Positions 11,030 to 24,840 of a stretch of 64,000 nt of DNA are shown piece after piece. This DNA is from Chytridium lagenaria (taxonomy: Eukaryota; Chytridiomycota; Chytridiomycetes; Chytridiales; Chytridiaceae): contig JAHLKC010000026.1 of assembly GCA_025449115.1 (NCBI GenBank), positions 186,001 through 250,000 on the forward strand. Reading direction: 5' to 3'. Position 1 is the stretch's first letter; each line of letters starts with the position of its first letter. Both the position numbers and the translations under genes were made by a program. The notes beneath the pieces were generated by a model. The model was not told the DNA's origin. It made no database searches and worked only from the letters and a program-made list of their open reading frames with translations.

Positions 11030-14000
11030 ATGGTTCGACCTGGTCGATCAAATCCGTACTCTTCCGCGGCAGCTGTAGAGGCAGCTGTTGGACAAATTCA
11101 CGAGGATCTCGCATTGGCAAACCTGACGACCGAAGGCACTGTCGTGGAATCCCCACTCTCCTCCGATGCCATTGTCAGCAACTTCCGCGCTCGTCTCGTT
11201 AATGGGCGAGACTTGCACCCGAATTGGAGGCCGTTGTTTGGTTTCTGTAAACCCTTATCCTCGACCTGCTTCGTCCACCACACCGTTTGAGGAGCTTTCA
11301 AAGGCACATGCGCAGCGGTCCAGGTCAACAGACCCGTCAAAATGGACTGTGGGATCCTAACGGGACGGACCCTACAGTCTCGGGTCTTTGAGGTTGCCGC
11401 AAACGCCTACTTTCACATGTACCGCGGCCAGGAGGATCAATCCATACTGCTTCTGTGAGTGCTTTTTCGATGTTTTTTATTTGTTTGTTCAGTACTATTT
11501 TCTCGGTCTTTTGCAATGAGGATATGGATATGTAATGGATGGAACGACGCAGCACCAGTGTCAATGCAGAATAGAGAAACATATTTATGCACACTTTGAG
11601 CGAAAGAAAGAATGGGGTTTTGTGAGAAGGAATGGATTTGGATTACTGCCTGCAAAGGAAGTCTGCGAGGTTGCGAGCGGTTTAACTGGGATGATAAGGG
11701 ATGAGATGTCTCCTGTTTGCATGCATTCAACAAACTTGATTTCTTCCTTTTCCTATTCTCGTGTAACCTTAGACATTTTGGATCATTTTACACCTTTGCT
11801 TGCCGCGTTCTCCATCCCCAGTGTAAAACTGACCGTTTTCTCACACATTCACCTTTCTTAGTGGAGAGACTGGTTCTGGAAAGAGCGATACGTATAGGCA
11901 GATCTGTCGTAACCTCTGCGACCTCAGCAAGACGTCAAAGAAGAAGACAAAGGTGCATTCAGCTGTGCTTAAAGCAGAGCCGATTCTTGCTGCTTTTGGA
12001 AACGCGTTTAATCTTCAAAACCGCAGCGCGTCTTGCTTTGGACGGTACACAGAGTACCAGTTTGATAGCAAGGGCCGCATGGTTGGTGCAAAGTATATTG
12101 ACTATCTCTTAGAGAAGAGCAGAGTCACTGGTGCAGACGACGGCGGTCGCAACTTCAATATTTTCTACTACCTCCTTGCTGGCGCCACTGCGGAGGAGAA
12201 ACAACAGCTTCAGCTTGGAGACACTGCTCACTACCACTACCTTTCCCTATCCGCCACCGAACAGCTTTTGCTGAAGACGCTACCGGTCTCACGGATCTCC
12301 GTGAGAACTTAAAATCCATTGGCATTGGAAGGAGGCAGCAGGCTCAGCTCTTCCAACTCATGGCTGCTATTCTTCATCTCGGTAATGTAAATTTTGCGGA
12401 CGACCCCAATAAATCCGATGAACCCTGCAGCGTCAAGAACTACAACCAAATGGCCCTCGTGGCGGATCTTCTCGGCATTCATCCTGCATCGCTAGAGACA
12501 GCTCTTACCTACAAGACCCAAATCGTAAGAAAAGATATCATTTCTGTCTTTTTGGACGCCAAGGCTGCCGCAGAACAGAGAGACGCTCTTGCAAGATCGC
12601 TTTATGCCGTGGCCTTTGCCTTTATTGTTGAGCAAATCAACAAGAAGCTTTGCCGACCAGAAGCCGAGTGGAGCAACTTTATTGCAGTCCTTGATTCACC
12701 TGGCTTCTCTCAAGGTGTTCCTCTTCACGTCATCGATAGGGCTGCCGCATCCAAACGATCATCTGTGACTTCTGCTCAATCTCACAGCGACCTTGTTGGA
12801 AACGGATTCCACAGACTTTTGGTGAACTATGCGAATGACCAGCTGACCCAGTTTGCTGCAAATCAGCTTTTCAACATGCCTCGTGATGTTCTCGCTTCCG
12901 AGGGTCTTCCCATTCCTCCTGCAAGTGGATTCAATGCCGATGTGTTGTCTCTCCTTGAAGGGAACTCGAACTCTGACGCAGTTTCTCCTGGTGGAAGCGG
13001 CATTAGCCAAGGTATCCTCCCGATTCTTGATGCTGAGGCTGCTCGTGGTACCAAGGACTCGAAGGCTACCGAGCGCATCCACACCGAATTCTCCTCCCAC
13101 CCCGCCTTTGTACCTCCCACCCGTCGTGCCAAGCACGCGTTTGCCATCAGACATTCTGCCGGTGTTGTAGAGTACGATACCAAAGGTTTCGCTGATCGCA
13201 ACACGGATGTTCTGCAGAGTGACTTTGTTACCCTTGTGCGGGGAGCCCTGAACAACCTGGAACTAGCAGTGCCTTTTTGAGAGGGTTGTTTTCTGATCGC
13301 ATGATTGCCACGCAGACTCATGCGATGGATGGGAGTACGGTTGTGGCGGCATCGTCGAGGACGAGGTTCCCGTCTCTTAAAAGGGGGAAGAAGAGAACGT
13401 CGGGTATTGCGGAGGACCATGATGTGGACCCGTCTGCCACCGTTGGACACAGGGTGAGTAGTCACATTCTTCAATGTCTTAATCCTTTTTTTTCTCTTCA
13501 TTCTTTACGATCTATTTCTTCGTCATGTTTTGCTTATAATCTTTTCTTTTTTTTTTTTACCAGTTCCGCACCTTATTTAAGGAGATGCTTGAGACAATTG
13601 GTGAGACCCAGACTTGGTTTGTATACCACATTAAGCAGTCGGATGAGCCCGCTGGCAAGTTTGACAGCGCTGTCATCAAGCGCCAGGTCGAGCACCTTAA
13701 CCTCTCTACCGTCGCACGGAACCCTGCTGTTCTGTACACAGCTGCTCTTCGCCATAGCGATATCCTCAAGCGCTTTGGTGTGCTTTTTGCGCCTATGCGC
13801 CTCGAGGGGTACGGGGACCCCGTAATCAATGCGATATGCTAGTGCGTGGGTCGCAGTGGCAGCCTCCTCAAGCTAGAAACGGTAGGACCCGGCTTTTCCT
13901 TGCTGAGAAGGAATGGAGGACGCTTGAGGATCAGATGAGGAGTCGTGAAGACGAAGAGAAGATTCGCGGTGGGGGAGGTCTTAGTGACACAGCCAGTGAT

Positions 14001-17000
14001 TTCAGGGTTGGCGGTGGGTACGCTGCTTCGTCTGATGCTGGGTCTGTTTACCGGAATCAGGGTGGAAGAGACCGTGGCGTGGGCAGGGATGATGATGAGA
14101 TGAGCTTTACAAGCGAGATTGAGTCGAACTATGATTCCGAGTATGGGGGAGTTGAGGCTGGGTTTGGTCAGCACACGAGGGAGGCCTCTGCCAACTCTGC
14201 CAACACTGCGGTTGCAGCAGCTGCCGCTCTTCGTGGTGATGAGAACAGCCCTTCGACGCTTGCGACAGGCCATGGACCTTCGCCGTTGTCGCAGGGTGGC
14301 AAGGCTATTGAGCTTGAGAGTCTGCCAAGGAAGATGGGTGATGATGCGGAGGATCTTGAAGAAGGAACGGGGAAGAAGGGGAAGCGTGCCAAGAAGGCAG
14401 CCGCCAAGAAGCTTAAGGACATGAGTGATAAGCCGAGGAAAAAGCTGACCAAGTCACGGTGCTGCTGGTTAACATGCACGTGGTGCGTGACGTTTTGGGT
14501 ACCGCCGTTTGTTTTGAGCTGTTGTGGAATGAAGCGGGCTGAACGTCAGATTGCTTGGAGGGAGAAAGTGGCGTTATGTTTTATTATCTTGCTGATGAAT
14601 GCGTTCATCTTGTTCTTTATCGTTGGTTTGGGGCTTGTGCTTTGTCCCAAGCAGAAGGTGCTCTCGCCTGGTGAGATTACGACAAGGAGGAGCTTAAACA
14701 AGGACGCTCTTGTGCATATGTACGGAAGGTAATGCGGCGTACGATATGTACCTCAACCACATTAACCAGTATGATGCTCGGCCAAGCACTTGGGAAAATG
14801 CTGTGTTGGGAATGGACCAGAGGATCAACTTTGATAAGACGATTTTCTGGGGTAACCCGTACTGCCAGAACATCCCCAAGCCGACCGCCTTTCAATTCCC
14901 ATCTGAAATCCCCCTGACGGTTACGGTACAAAATACTGGTCCCACGGAAGAGACCCCAACAGTGCTTTTGACCACATTCCAAGGATGTCGAGCTACATTC
15001 GCGGAACGGTTGTTTATGATCGTAAAACAATTGATGAGCTTGTTAAGTCTCAGAGTCGTGTTATCGTTGCTTACGATCGTGTCTTTGACGTAACTCCAAT
15101 TTACAAGCAAGTTGGGTTAACGACCGCTCTCAACTTCCTCGGTTTATCTGCCACTGAGATTTTAAACAAGGGATCTGCCCTTGGTTCCGACACGTCAAGC
15201 TTGTGGGACGTTCTCCGCCGTGCTAATCAGACTGAATGGGCGACAGCGCTTCGGTGTTTGGATGATGTCTTTTATATTGGAAACGTTGATCGCCGTGCTG
15301 ACCTCCAGTGTGTTGTTCCCAACTATGTACTCCTTGCTGCTTCATGTATGCTTGTGTTTATTATTGGGTTCAAGTTTATTGCGGCTTTGCAGCTTGGCAC
15401 GTCGAGAACGCCTGAAGATCATGAAAAGTTTGTAATCTGTCAGGTGCCTTGTTACACAGAAGGCGAGCTTTCCCTTGTTCAGACCATTCAGTCGTTGGCG
15501 ACTTTGCGGTATGAGGATAAGCATAAGCTTATTTTCATTATTGCTGATGGAATGATTATTGGGTCTGGAAACGATAGGCCAACACCGAGGATTGTGTTGG
15601 ATATTTGGGGTGGACCCTTCGGTCGACCCAGAGTCGAGGGGATATGTGTCGTTGGGTGAAGGGAATAAGCAGCATAATATGGCCAAGGTTTATTCTGGGT
15701 TGTATGAGGTGGAGGGACATGTTGTTCCTTTTATTGTTGTTGTGAAGGTTGGAAAACCAAGTGAAAGGCAGAGGCCCGGTAATAGTGAGTTTTTCTTTCT
15801 TTTTCTCTCTCTTTCGATTGCTTTGTTGTTATCGTTTCGTGATGGAGACTCTGACATATTTTGAATGAAACCAGAGGAAAGCGTGACTCTCAGTTGATTC
15901 TGATGAGGTTCTTGTCGAGGGTTCACTTTAACCAGGCCATGACTCCTCTTGAGCTGGAGATGTACCACCACATGAAGAACGTTATCGGTGTCGACCCGTC
16001 CTACTACGAGTACATTTTCTCCATTGATGCCGATACCTTTGTGTACCCCGACTCGCTCAACCGTCTCGTGTCTAACATGGTTAAAGACTCAAAGATTGTC
16101 GGTATCTGTGGTGAAACGCAGCTCGCCAACGAGAGGACCTCGTGGGTGACGATGATCCAAGTCTACGAATACTTTATCTCCCACCACTCTCTCGAAGGCC
16201 TTTGAGTCTCTCTTTGGGTCCGTCACCTGTCTTCCCGGTTGTTTCACTATGTACCGTATCCGCACACCGTTCAAGAACATTCCGCTCATCGTCGCTCCCG
16301 GTGTCGTGTCTGATTACTCCGAGAACAATGTCGACACCCTTCACCTCAAGAACCTCCTCCACCTCGGAGAAGACCGATACCTTACCACCCTTCTCATGAA
16401 ACATTTCCCCTCGATGAAGACCACTTTTGTTCCTGATGCCAAGTGCAAGACGAACGCGCCTGAAAAGTTCCAGGTTCTCTTGTCACAGCGTCGTCGGTGG
16501 ATCAACTCTACCGTACACAATCTCTTGGAGTTGTTGCTTCTTCCTGAGCTTTGTGGATTCTGTTGCTTTGATATGCGGTTCGTTGTATTCATTGATCTGT
16601 TGCGACCTTTGTGCAACCAGCTGCTTTGATTTATATTGGATACTTGATCTATGCTTTCTTCGACCGACAGTTCTACCACTTTCCCGTTCATCTCGCTTAT
16701 TATGTTGGGATGTATTTATGGGTTCCAGATTATTATTTTCTTGCTCAAGGGAGAGTGGCAGCATATTGCTTGGATGATTATTGTAAGTTGCTTTTTATTT
16801 CAGAAAGTTCCCATTTCTCTCCTAAAGACGAGTGCTTACACTTTTTTTTCTTAGTACTTAATTGGTATTCCGTTCTTTGCGTTCTACATTCCGTTATACT
16901 CGTTCTGGCACTTTGATGATTTCTCGTGGGGTAACACCCGTATTGTCGTTGAAGACGGTCAGAAGAAGGAGGTTCCTACTGAAGAAGAACCGGTATGTAT

Positions 17001-17658
17001 TACTTTATATTTTTCCTACATTGTTTTTATCGTGGACTTTGCATGGCAGTTGTTGATATTTGTTTCAATAGTTCGACCCCTCCGAGATTCCTCTCATCAA
17101 GTGGAGCGATTATGAGGCCGAGCTCCAGGAAAAGCTCGAGGCTCAGTCCGGCTCTTCTTACCGCTCAAGGGTGGACCCGGCTCTGTCCGTATGTCTACCG
17201 CTACACCTCCTCCCGCCTTTGTGAACAACGCTTATGGTTCTCAGTACGCTGGCTCCGTCTACGGTGGCGGCTCTGTCTATGGTGGTGTTACTGTTCCCCC
17301 TCCTGCACCCTCTGTTTACGGATCTGTCTACGGCGCTCCTGGGTTCCCTGTTGCACCTGGATCTGTGTACGGTGACGATGGCGGCTATGCCGCTGCGGCG
17401 GCCAGTCTTGCCGCGGCTCAGCAGCAGCAGAACCGGATGAGCTGGGCGGCTGCTTCTCACACAACGTCCAACAGGAGTTTCCCGAGTGATGAAGAGATTC
17501 TTGCGCATATTCGACAGATTTTGTCGACGGCTGATTTGATGACGGTGACTAGGAAGAGTGTGAGAGAGGAGCTTGCGAGACTCTTTGGAGTTGATTTGAC
17601 GCCAAAGAAGGATTATATCCATTCTTGCATTGATGGGGTGCTTCGTGGAGAGCTTTAA
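11030..17658 (+). CDS. Class V-like chitin synthase with myosin motor-like head
   Basis: Makes chitin from UDP-GlcNAc at the plasma membrane. The N-terminal myosin-like head begins after [12 protein letters not shown], with [15 protein letters not shown], a P-loop [32 protein letters not shown] and LGNVNF. It ends at a [18 protein letters not shown] segment. Then come a Gly/Ser-rich linker, membrane segments ([20 protein letters not shown]), a cytochrome-b5-like region (about 14985-15100) and the glycosyltransferase: [22 protein letters not shown] and the hallmark QRRRW. After C-terminal membrane spans, [10 protein letters not shown] and repeated GSVYGG units, it ends in a DEK_C domain. Introns include 11455-11861 and 13454-13563. 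Single-base breaks occur near 11208, 12275 and 13276 (each fixed by one homopolymer base), and near 13830, 14730, 15610, 16200 and 16620. Confidence 0.92.
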
Positions 17659-18936
17659 AGCCTTTTTATTTTCTTCTATGTTCCCCATTTCCTTTTTTAT
17701 TTTACACACATAAGTAGTCTTCATTTTTGTGACTTTTTAATTTTGCACAGAGTTTTTTTTGTTGTCTGGTATTGTTTCGGTATGCTTTCCCCAAGAGCTT
17801 ATCATTGTTCTTACACCTTCATCCCTGCATATTTCACCGTTTTCTTGTCTTTCCTACTTTTTTTCTCACCCTGTGTTTGTTTTTCTTGGTTTGTTTTCAT
17901 CCTTTAAAAAGAGGAAAAACCTCCACATCCCCTTTTTTTATTTCCTGGTTTTTCTCACTCATTTCCTACAGTTTCCCTATCAGTGTCTCCATTTACTACT
18001 CTTTTTGTACTCTGTTTTCCAGCCTTTTCTCGTTGATTTACGTCTTACAATATGGTGCCGAGTCAGTAGACTTGAGAAAAAACTTCTTTGCTCATTTTTT
18101 GTTGACGTTTTCTTTTGCAGTTGCTTGCTTTTAGATGCTTCTTTTTCGGCCATTCCGGGTTCGTTTATCTTTTCGTGCATCGTTAGATTTGAAACAAAAT
18201 GGTATGGATGGACTCAAAAGATAGATCTAGTCGACTGGGATTCGTTCATGTTAGAGCTGTTCCCAAAATAATTTCCCAAGTCAAAAATCACTGCCACAAC
18301 CACCACCATCCTTCCTGGACGTTAAATCATATAAAAGAATATTGATATGCAATTATTAGGTTTTTGAGGGGAAACATCCACTTCCCTTGGACCATAAATA
18401 GACAAAATTGTTTGCCACTTTAAAAATTGCTCCAACAAAGTCTTCGCGTTAAGAAAATCCACAGTCTGAGTTTATCACATAATAAAAACAACATCTTGTC
18501 TCAACAAAAACCTGTAGGTACAGAGATAACAAATGAAACCCCGCGCGGAAGAAAAAAGAAAAATAAAAGACCAAAGATTTAAAAGAGATAAGACAAAAGA
18601 AAAAACCCAAGAGCTCCCGGTTTTACAAGGAAAAAAAAGGAATTAAATCATAATCAAGCTTCTACAAAAAGGGGCAAAAAGGAGGTTGCAAAGTGTCTTA
18701 AGCACGAAAAAAGGGTGGGGAGATACATGGAGGAAGGCTAAGATTGGCGAAAAACAATGCAGATATTAAAGAGAGAGGAGAAAGGCCAACATCATATTCA
18801 ATATGGTGGTTGGCGGCAATCGGCTGTTTATGGTGTGGCGGGTTTATAGAAAGATAAAAAAAAAAGAGTCAAGCGGTTTAAACTTAAAAAACAATTTAAC
18901 CCCTATAAAAAGAAAACAAATAGGTTAATCAACGGT
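17659..18936. other. Convergent 3' region between chitin synthase and flippase
   Basis: About 1.3 kb: T-rich on the plus strand to about 18250, then A-rich. A 170-codon plus-strand frame at 17759-18271 is almost all Phe, Leu, Ser and Cys, which is what T-rich DNA yields by chance. I treat it as noncoding. Nothing else is seen. Confidence 0.5.
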
Positions 18937-21900
18937 CTAAACGGTCCTAGCGAAGCGCAATAAAACCATAAACGCGCTTGAAAGCAAAATATACCTTGGC
19001 TTCCTGCGAGTAGTGTCGTACACCCTGATCAAGTTCGCTTGACCCTCTCGTTCTGCGAGAAGGCGAAACCACGAGTACGCTTGAGACGCTGAATTTGACG
19101 GACCTAATAAAGAAAGATAATTAGAAAAGTTACCAACAAGAGAGTAGAGTAAAAAATGAAGGTCCGATGTTACCTTGTGAACAGCCTTCCTGAACCATTC
19201 CATACGAGGACGGTAATCGGGAATGTTGAATTTTTTGAATCTCTTGCACAATGTGGTAGGATCTTGGGCGGTATGTTCGCTTGAAACTAATAAATATCAA
19301 CGTTAGTTCTCACACAAATATTAGGAAAACACCCATCAACTTACTATTTCCAGCAGAAATCCCTGAAGTTTACCATAATAGGCACGATAATAATTGCAAA
19401 GTAAAACACCGGTGACCCAAACGTCGGCGGCACAAGACCATAAAGCTCCTCCGAAATTGGAACCATAGGTCCAACGATCGAGTATATCGGGAATAAGACG
19501 AACCAGAGACCAATAGACCCGAAAATAGATATGTACGTAAACTTGACCCAAGTGTCTGTAATAAGCGCTGCTTTAGCCGAGATGGTGAGTAAGTTGACCG
19601 TGTAAGCCATCTGTCCGAGAAGCCAGTTATTGGCAACACGTCCATCGGGAAGCATGAGCGACTCATGGTAGACACCCCAAGTCATGGTGTAGTAGATGAA
19701 CGCCGAGTGGAAGAACGAGTTGCCGATCCATGACCAGAAGGTGTAATTATTGTAAAATTCGGAACGCTGACCGAGGCGGTACATTTGAGGGTACTTGTCG
19801 AGTTGGCGTGCAGACACAATCTGGTCAAAAATGCCGAGTGCCACAGGCTGCAAAAGTGCAAAACCGACGTTGTAGGCTGACTGCGTCCATGATTCGAAAA
19901 GTGTCTGAAAAAAAAAAAGGAATGTAAAGTAAGTAATTCTGTAATCAATTCACAAAACAAAATAAAGCATTTATGCACCTGTCCGGAGAATCCATTATCA
20001 ATCGCAAACCACATCTGAATCAGATATAGAGTGATGTTTTTGTAGAAACTGTACAGAATAAGCTTACTGAGCCTTGAATAAGCCCAGCCACCATGGACCA
20101 ACAGTAGCTTCCTTAAGAACCTAAACTGGGCAATAGAAAAGTCGGCAGCACGGGCAGCCTGAAGACCTTCCATTCCAGAGATACCAACACCGACATGGGC
20201 AGCCTGAATCATACCGACATCGTTGGCACCGTCACCAATAGCAAGGGTGACAGCACCGTCAATGTACTTCTTGACGAGCTTGACGACAAGGGCCTTCTGA
20301 AGAGGAGAGACACGGCAGCAGATAACAGCCTTGCAGTTACATGCGAGCTCAAGGAAGGCAAGCTTGACATCGTCTTGAAGGGCGAACTCAAGAGAGCGAC
20401 CATCAATAATAAGCGCCAGGGGCTAGAGAGAAAGTTAGAACCATCCCAACAGTAACCCAGAAAGAAGATGACATGAATTAGAAATTCGTTTTACCTCAAC
20501 GTCGTCAAAGGATGTCTTGTCAAAGACGGCCTTGGATCGGGAGGCAAAGTTGAAAATCGTCTTCTTAGGCTTTGACGGCGCAGGCTTGTTATCCTTTCTC
20601 ATGGCCTGAATCTTCGAGTGAAAGAACTCTTTAACATCGGCGTGATTGTTCTCGTTGCAAATAATTAAGTTCATCTCCTCAGTCAAAAGCTTGCAAGAGT
20701 ATCCAATGTTGATAGCTAGACAGGGCAAACGTTAAGACCGAAACAGCAACACTCAGCAAAACATACCAGTTTCCTGCCTGTCACCCGTAAGAACCCAAAG
20801 CTTGATACCGGCAGTCGCAAGTGTGTGGATCGTGTCAGGTACACCATCCTGAAGCTTATCTTCAATCGCAGTGGCACCAAGAAGAATTAAGTCCTTCTCG
20901 ATAATCTCTGCAACCCTGTCAAGCTCTTCCTGACGATTATTGATAGTCGTGGATGCTTTCTCGTAGATGCGGGACCATTCGGAGTACTCGTCATCAGGAA
21001 CATCACGGTAGGCAATGCAGAGTGTACGAAGACCTTCAGTAGCGTATTCCTAAACAAAAGGAGGCATTAGACGCCAATGCGATCAACCAGTCAAGTAACA
21101 AACCTCAAGCAAAACACAGGTAGAGTCAACGTAGGGGTTGTTATTTTGCGAGAGACGCTCGAGAATAACGGTATCTGCACCCTTAATGTACAACCTAATC
21201 CTGCCGTCCGGGCAACGAACAATCGAGGACATTCTCTTACGGGTCGAGTTAAACTCGCAAATATTTAAAACCTCGTATTCCTCCTCAATCCCATCGTGTG
21301 TAATCGATACGGACCTAGGACGACGTGTCTATTCAAATAAAGGTTAGGACGCAGATATCTGTAAAACATTTGACAGAGTTGCTCTACTCACAGTGAAAAC
21401 CCAACCTAATGATGCAGCACCCTTCACCAAGGCAGCTTCATCGGGAGACGACGCTTGGTAGATGAATTTGCTAGGCTCATCCTCCGCAAATTCCGGAATG
21501 ACGGTATGGCAGACAGCAAGTAAACCAAGGAACATCTTGATATGGGCTCCGGTAGGATGGTTCTCAGCATTCGCAAGAAGGCGGCGGAAGTCATGGTATC
21601 CCTATGACGTCCGTAAGAAAACGATCTCCATACACAAACAAAATACAATAAAGCAAACCCACCACTTCCTTCCCTTCCTCGTCGATCCTAATTTTTTTGT
21701 CCTCAGGTACAACATCTGCATAGCCGATACCGCCAATGGTGCACATTCTAAACTCCATGATATTGCAAGTAAGGGTTCCAGTCTTGTCGGAGAAAATGTA
21801 ATCAATCTGGCCCAATTCTTCCACCAACGATGATGTTCTGGCAGCAGCTGGAGTGTCCGACGCTTCGTGGTACATGTCAAGGTCCGAATTGATTAAAGAC

Positions 21901-23624
21901 GCCAAGAAGAACTTTACAAATTCCATTGTGACGATAAGGCTAGCGAAAAGAACATAGTCTTAGACCACTACAATACTCCGTGCACGTGATTACTTACGAG
22001 AGGGGAATCAAGTTGTTATATAAGATCATGAATGTCAAAAAGTTCCAGAAGATCTCAGAAGGCGCCTTCGCTTGATCAACCAAGAGAATTTGGCTTTCAA
22101 AAGGGCTCCGGTACTGATTTAAAACGATTTCATCAGTAGATGATTGAGTTTAAAGAAAACATACCGTTCGAATAAGAGTTCCAAAGGCGCAGACGAGAGA
22201 CAAAATCACAAGAATCACGAAAAGAAAGATAATTTGCCCGTTGACAAGACGCTCAATCTTAGTAGACTTGATAGGAGCAGCACTAAAATATGAAAAAGAG
22301 TCGTTATTAATAAACCATATACAGAGTTCATATAAGTGACTTACGTCGAGTTTCTCATCAGCTTTGTCTCGTGCCCCGTGAAAACCACAAGGGCGTAAAT
22401 CCAGTGAGTATTCCGGAGCTGTGCACCACGGAGAAGAAGCTGAGAGGGGTCCAAGGGAACATCTTTGTTTCCAAGACGAAGAGTTCCTTCATAGGTGTAC
22501 AGCGAATTGTTTGGAAGTTCTGACTTTACAATTCCCTCAAGACCAGCGACCGCTCCAGGGGTAAGCATGCTGGCTGTCTCTGGCAAACCCTGACGAATCT
22601 TCAAGTTTGTCTCACTGTGGCAATAGAATTAGATTCTGAAAAACGCATGACAAGGATATAGGACACGTACCCATCCAAGTTGCTGGTTTCAATGTAGGCA
22701 AGGGCATCTGGCTCAGAACTGCTAAGGAGAATAAGGTCGGCGGGGAAGAACTCTGAGTTTTCAATCCTGACGATGTCTCCAACGACGACATCCCTCCACC
22801 GTTTTGGCACAAACTCAGCACCGTGAAGAGTCTTGACAAATCTCGCATTGACCTCGGAATCAGAACGATGCCGTTTAATGTCTTCCAAAATTTCCTTGAC
22901 AGCCGAAGCAATCAAGACGATGCCGAGAGGAACAATCGTACCGAATCTGTTCGTGGGCGACAAATTGTCGATTTGCTGCATTCACGTAACGAAAGAGTTA
23001 AAGAGGTTCATTAAAAGCAACAAGACTTAGAACGTTAGGAAGAAATAAAAATTACTTGAATGCATCCGATGAACAAGAAGAACAAGTTTGCGTATTTCGA
23101 AAATTGTTCGAAAAGAAACTTGAAGATGAAAGTGAATAGGTTGTACTTTGCGGTGGAGATGCGGTTGTGAATAAACTTCTGGGTAGCGTTTTTGATGGGA
23201 TCATTGAGGTAAATGATACGTTCGGGGTGGTCAGGATCGTGGCCACCTTGTCCAAGTTGCATCATTCGTGCTGCAAAGGACTGTTGCCGTTGAGGCGGGG
23301 GGGTGGCCCTCCAGAATTTGCGCCGTAGTTCATAGTTGGCGCGCGTGGGGATGCGACGTTTTTTGGGTGGTTTGAAGTCTCGGTAGGTGTGTGGAAGGAT
23401 GGATCCGGGCGATATGGGGATGCAGCTGCTGAGCCTGCTGCAGGGCCTCCGCCGACGGTTGCTGACTTTGCGGGAAGAAAGCGTAAGGGGGAGCCTGGCT
23501 TCTGGTCGGCACTGAAGTCGATGGACTCGCCAGCGACGCGGGAGTTGTATTCTTGATGGAAGGATGGATGATCTGATGGGGGTTGGGATTCCAATGGAAT
23601 ATAGAGGGAGGAAGAGGATGACAT
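18937..23624 (-). CDS. DRS2: Phospholipid flippase, DRS2-type P4-ATPase
   Basis: Moves aminophospholipids from the outer to the cytosolic leaflet of trans-Golgi or endosomal membranes, normally with a Cdc50-type partner. From the N-terminus (ATG at 23624; [14 protein letters not shown], a disordered region): ERIIYLNDP and [20 protein letters not shown], then NNLIPLS with IVTMEFVKF (the P4 PISL-like segment), [18 protein letters not shown] followed by TGTLT (phosphorylated Asp, near 21790), then [19 protein letters not shown] (hinge, near 20200) and C-terminal helices ([17 protein letters not shown]). The tail [10 protein letters not shown] with [12 protein letters not shown] is DRS2-specific. 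At least eleven introns. A base is missing near 19050, where the two C-terminal frames must be joined. The product is about 1,300 residues. It is convergent with the chitin synthase. Confidence 0.93.
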
Positions 23625-23785
23625 TTGTTGAGCAAGATGATTCGGTGGAAGGGTATGTCAAGCTACTACTAGCACAAGACGGGTATAGGAAGAGGAGGAA
23701 GGAGAAAGAATCCTGGATATGGTTTCAGCAGGTATTGATCCCTTTCCGCGTGCAGTGTTCTGCAATGCTTCTGCTGCTTCCTTTC

Positions 23786-24840
23786 CTAATACTTTAATCC
23801 TTCCACGACACACAGTTCCCCCAACTTCCTAAAATAAACGCCTCTCAACACTGTATCGACCAAAGTAGAATGTAATGCAACGGTATGGGTATCAGATACG
23901 ATGGAGGGTATGGAAGCAGCTTCTGAAAGTTCTTTCTCCAAATGCGAAATGGGATTCAACGGGCGAGAATGCGATGGATGGATGGATTGTAGAGAGTTTT
24001 GGGTGGATGGAAGGGTGTCTCCAATAAAAAATTCCCTCCCGAAAAAGAAAAATAATTTCAAAAATCTTTTTTCGTAACCAGCCTCTCGACGGCCTTCCAG
24101 AAGACACAAAAGACCTTTTTGAATGCACTGCAGCATCCATCCATCCAGCGCTACGTCCTATTCCAGTCCAGCATTCATACGACAGTATGCATTCCAATTT
24201 TGCATGAAAAACCAGCAAACAGGCTTCTGTCTGCCGTCATCATCCTTTAGCCTGCTGCAGTTTCATACCATCGAAAACGCCTCTCCTCCCCATGATAATG
24301 GGTGAGAGTACCACCGCCTAACATTGTAAAATCCTGATTCATAGCCACACCATCCAAACACACTGGCAGAGTTATCAACAGGCGAGCCATTATAAGGAGT
24401 TTGAAGCTTATAGAAGAGGGAACTACGAGAATGAAGAAAGTGTTTTACGTTTAAGGACGCTGGCCGAGATGAAGCGAGTCTAAAAGATGGCGCATGCACG
24501 AGATCTGGAAAGAAACCGTTGTCCAGGTGGTTTGGAGCCCCAATAAGACTAGATGTGTAGGTCCGATGATATGCATTCCGCATCCGCCTTCTCGCCCAAA
24601 ACCCTTGCGCGTGAAGCCTCCCAACAAGCCATCAATGTCCAGAAATATAAAAGTCCCTAATTTCTATATCTGCTATGCTAAACCGTTCTGGTTAAGCTCA
24701 CCTTCATCCATGTCCGAAGCCACCTGAATCAAGGATTCATGATCCTTGGACCCCCAGCCTCCTTCAAGTCCTCCCGTATTGTTGGCCTCGTCAAAGGGAC
24801 TCCCGAAGGGATCCTTTATTACGCCACCGGCCCTCGACAT
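23786..24840 (-). CDS. Candidate multi-exon gene of unknown function
   Basis: An ATG at 24838-24840 opens a 46-codon exon (MSRAGGVIKDPFGSPFDEAN) ending at a GTGAGC donor (24701). A 44-nt intron leads to an AG at about 24658 and a second exon (TFIFLDIDGLLGGFTRKGFG, then GMHIIGPTHLVLLG). A frame change near 24540 leads into a 95-residue stretch with NGSPVDNSASVFGWCGYESG. A last open stretch (LEKELSEAASIPSIVSDTHT onward) ends at TAG 23786-23788. The amino-acid mix looks coding, but I recognise no family and the middle of the model is not secure. It is head to tail with the flippase, with 160 bp between them, so the flippase promoter may overlap its 3' end. Confidence 0.4.

Noticed and set aside
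11030..17658. Split into several separate genes (myosin-like and chitin synthase)
   Set aside because: The order of head, linker, b5-like, synthase and DEK_C domains matches one class V enzyme, and the stops in between are removed by single bases or short introns.
17759..18271. 170-codon plus-strand frame after chitin synthase
   Set aside because: Almost only Phe, Leu, Ser and Cys from T-rich DNA; no start context or motif. Better explained as 3' UTR.
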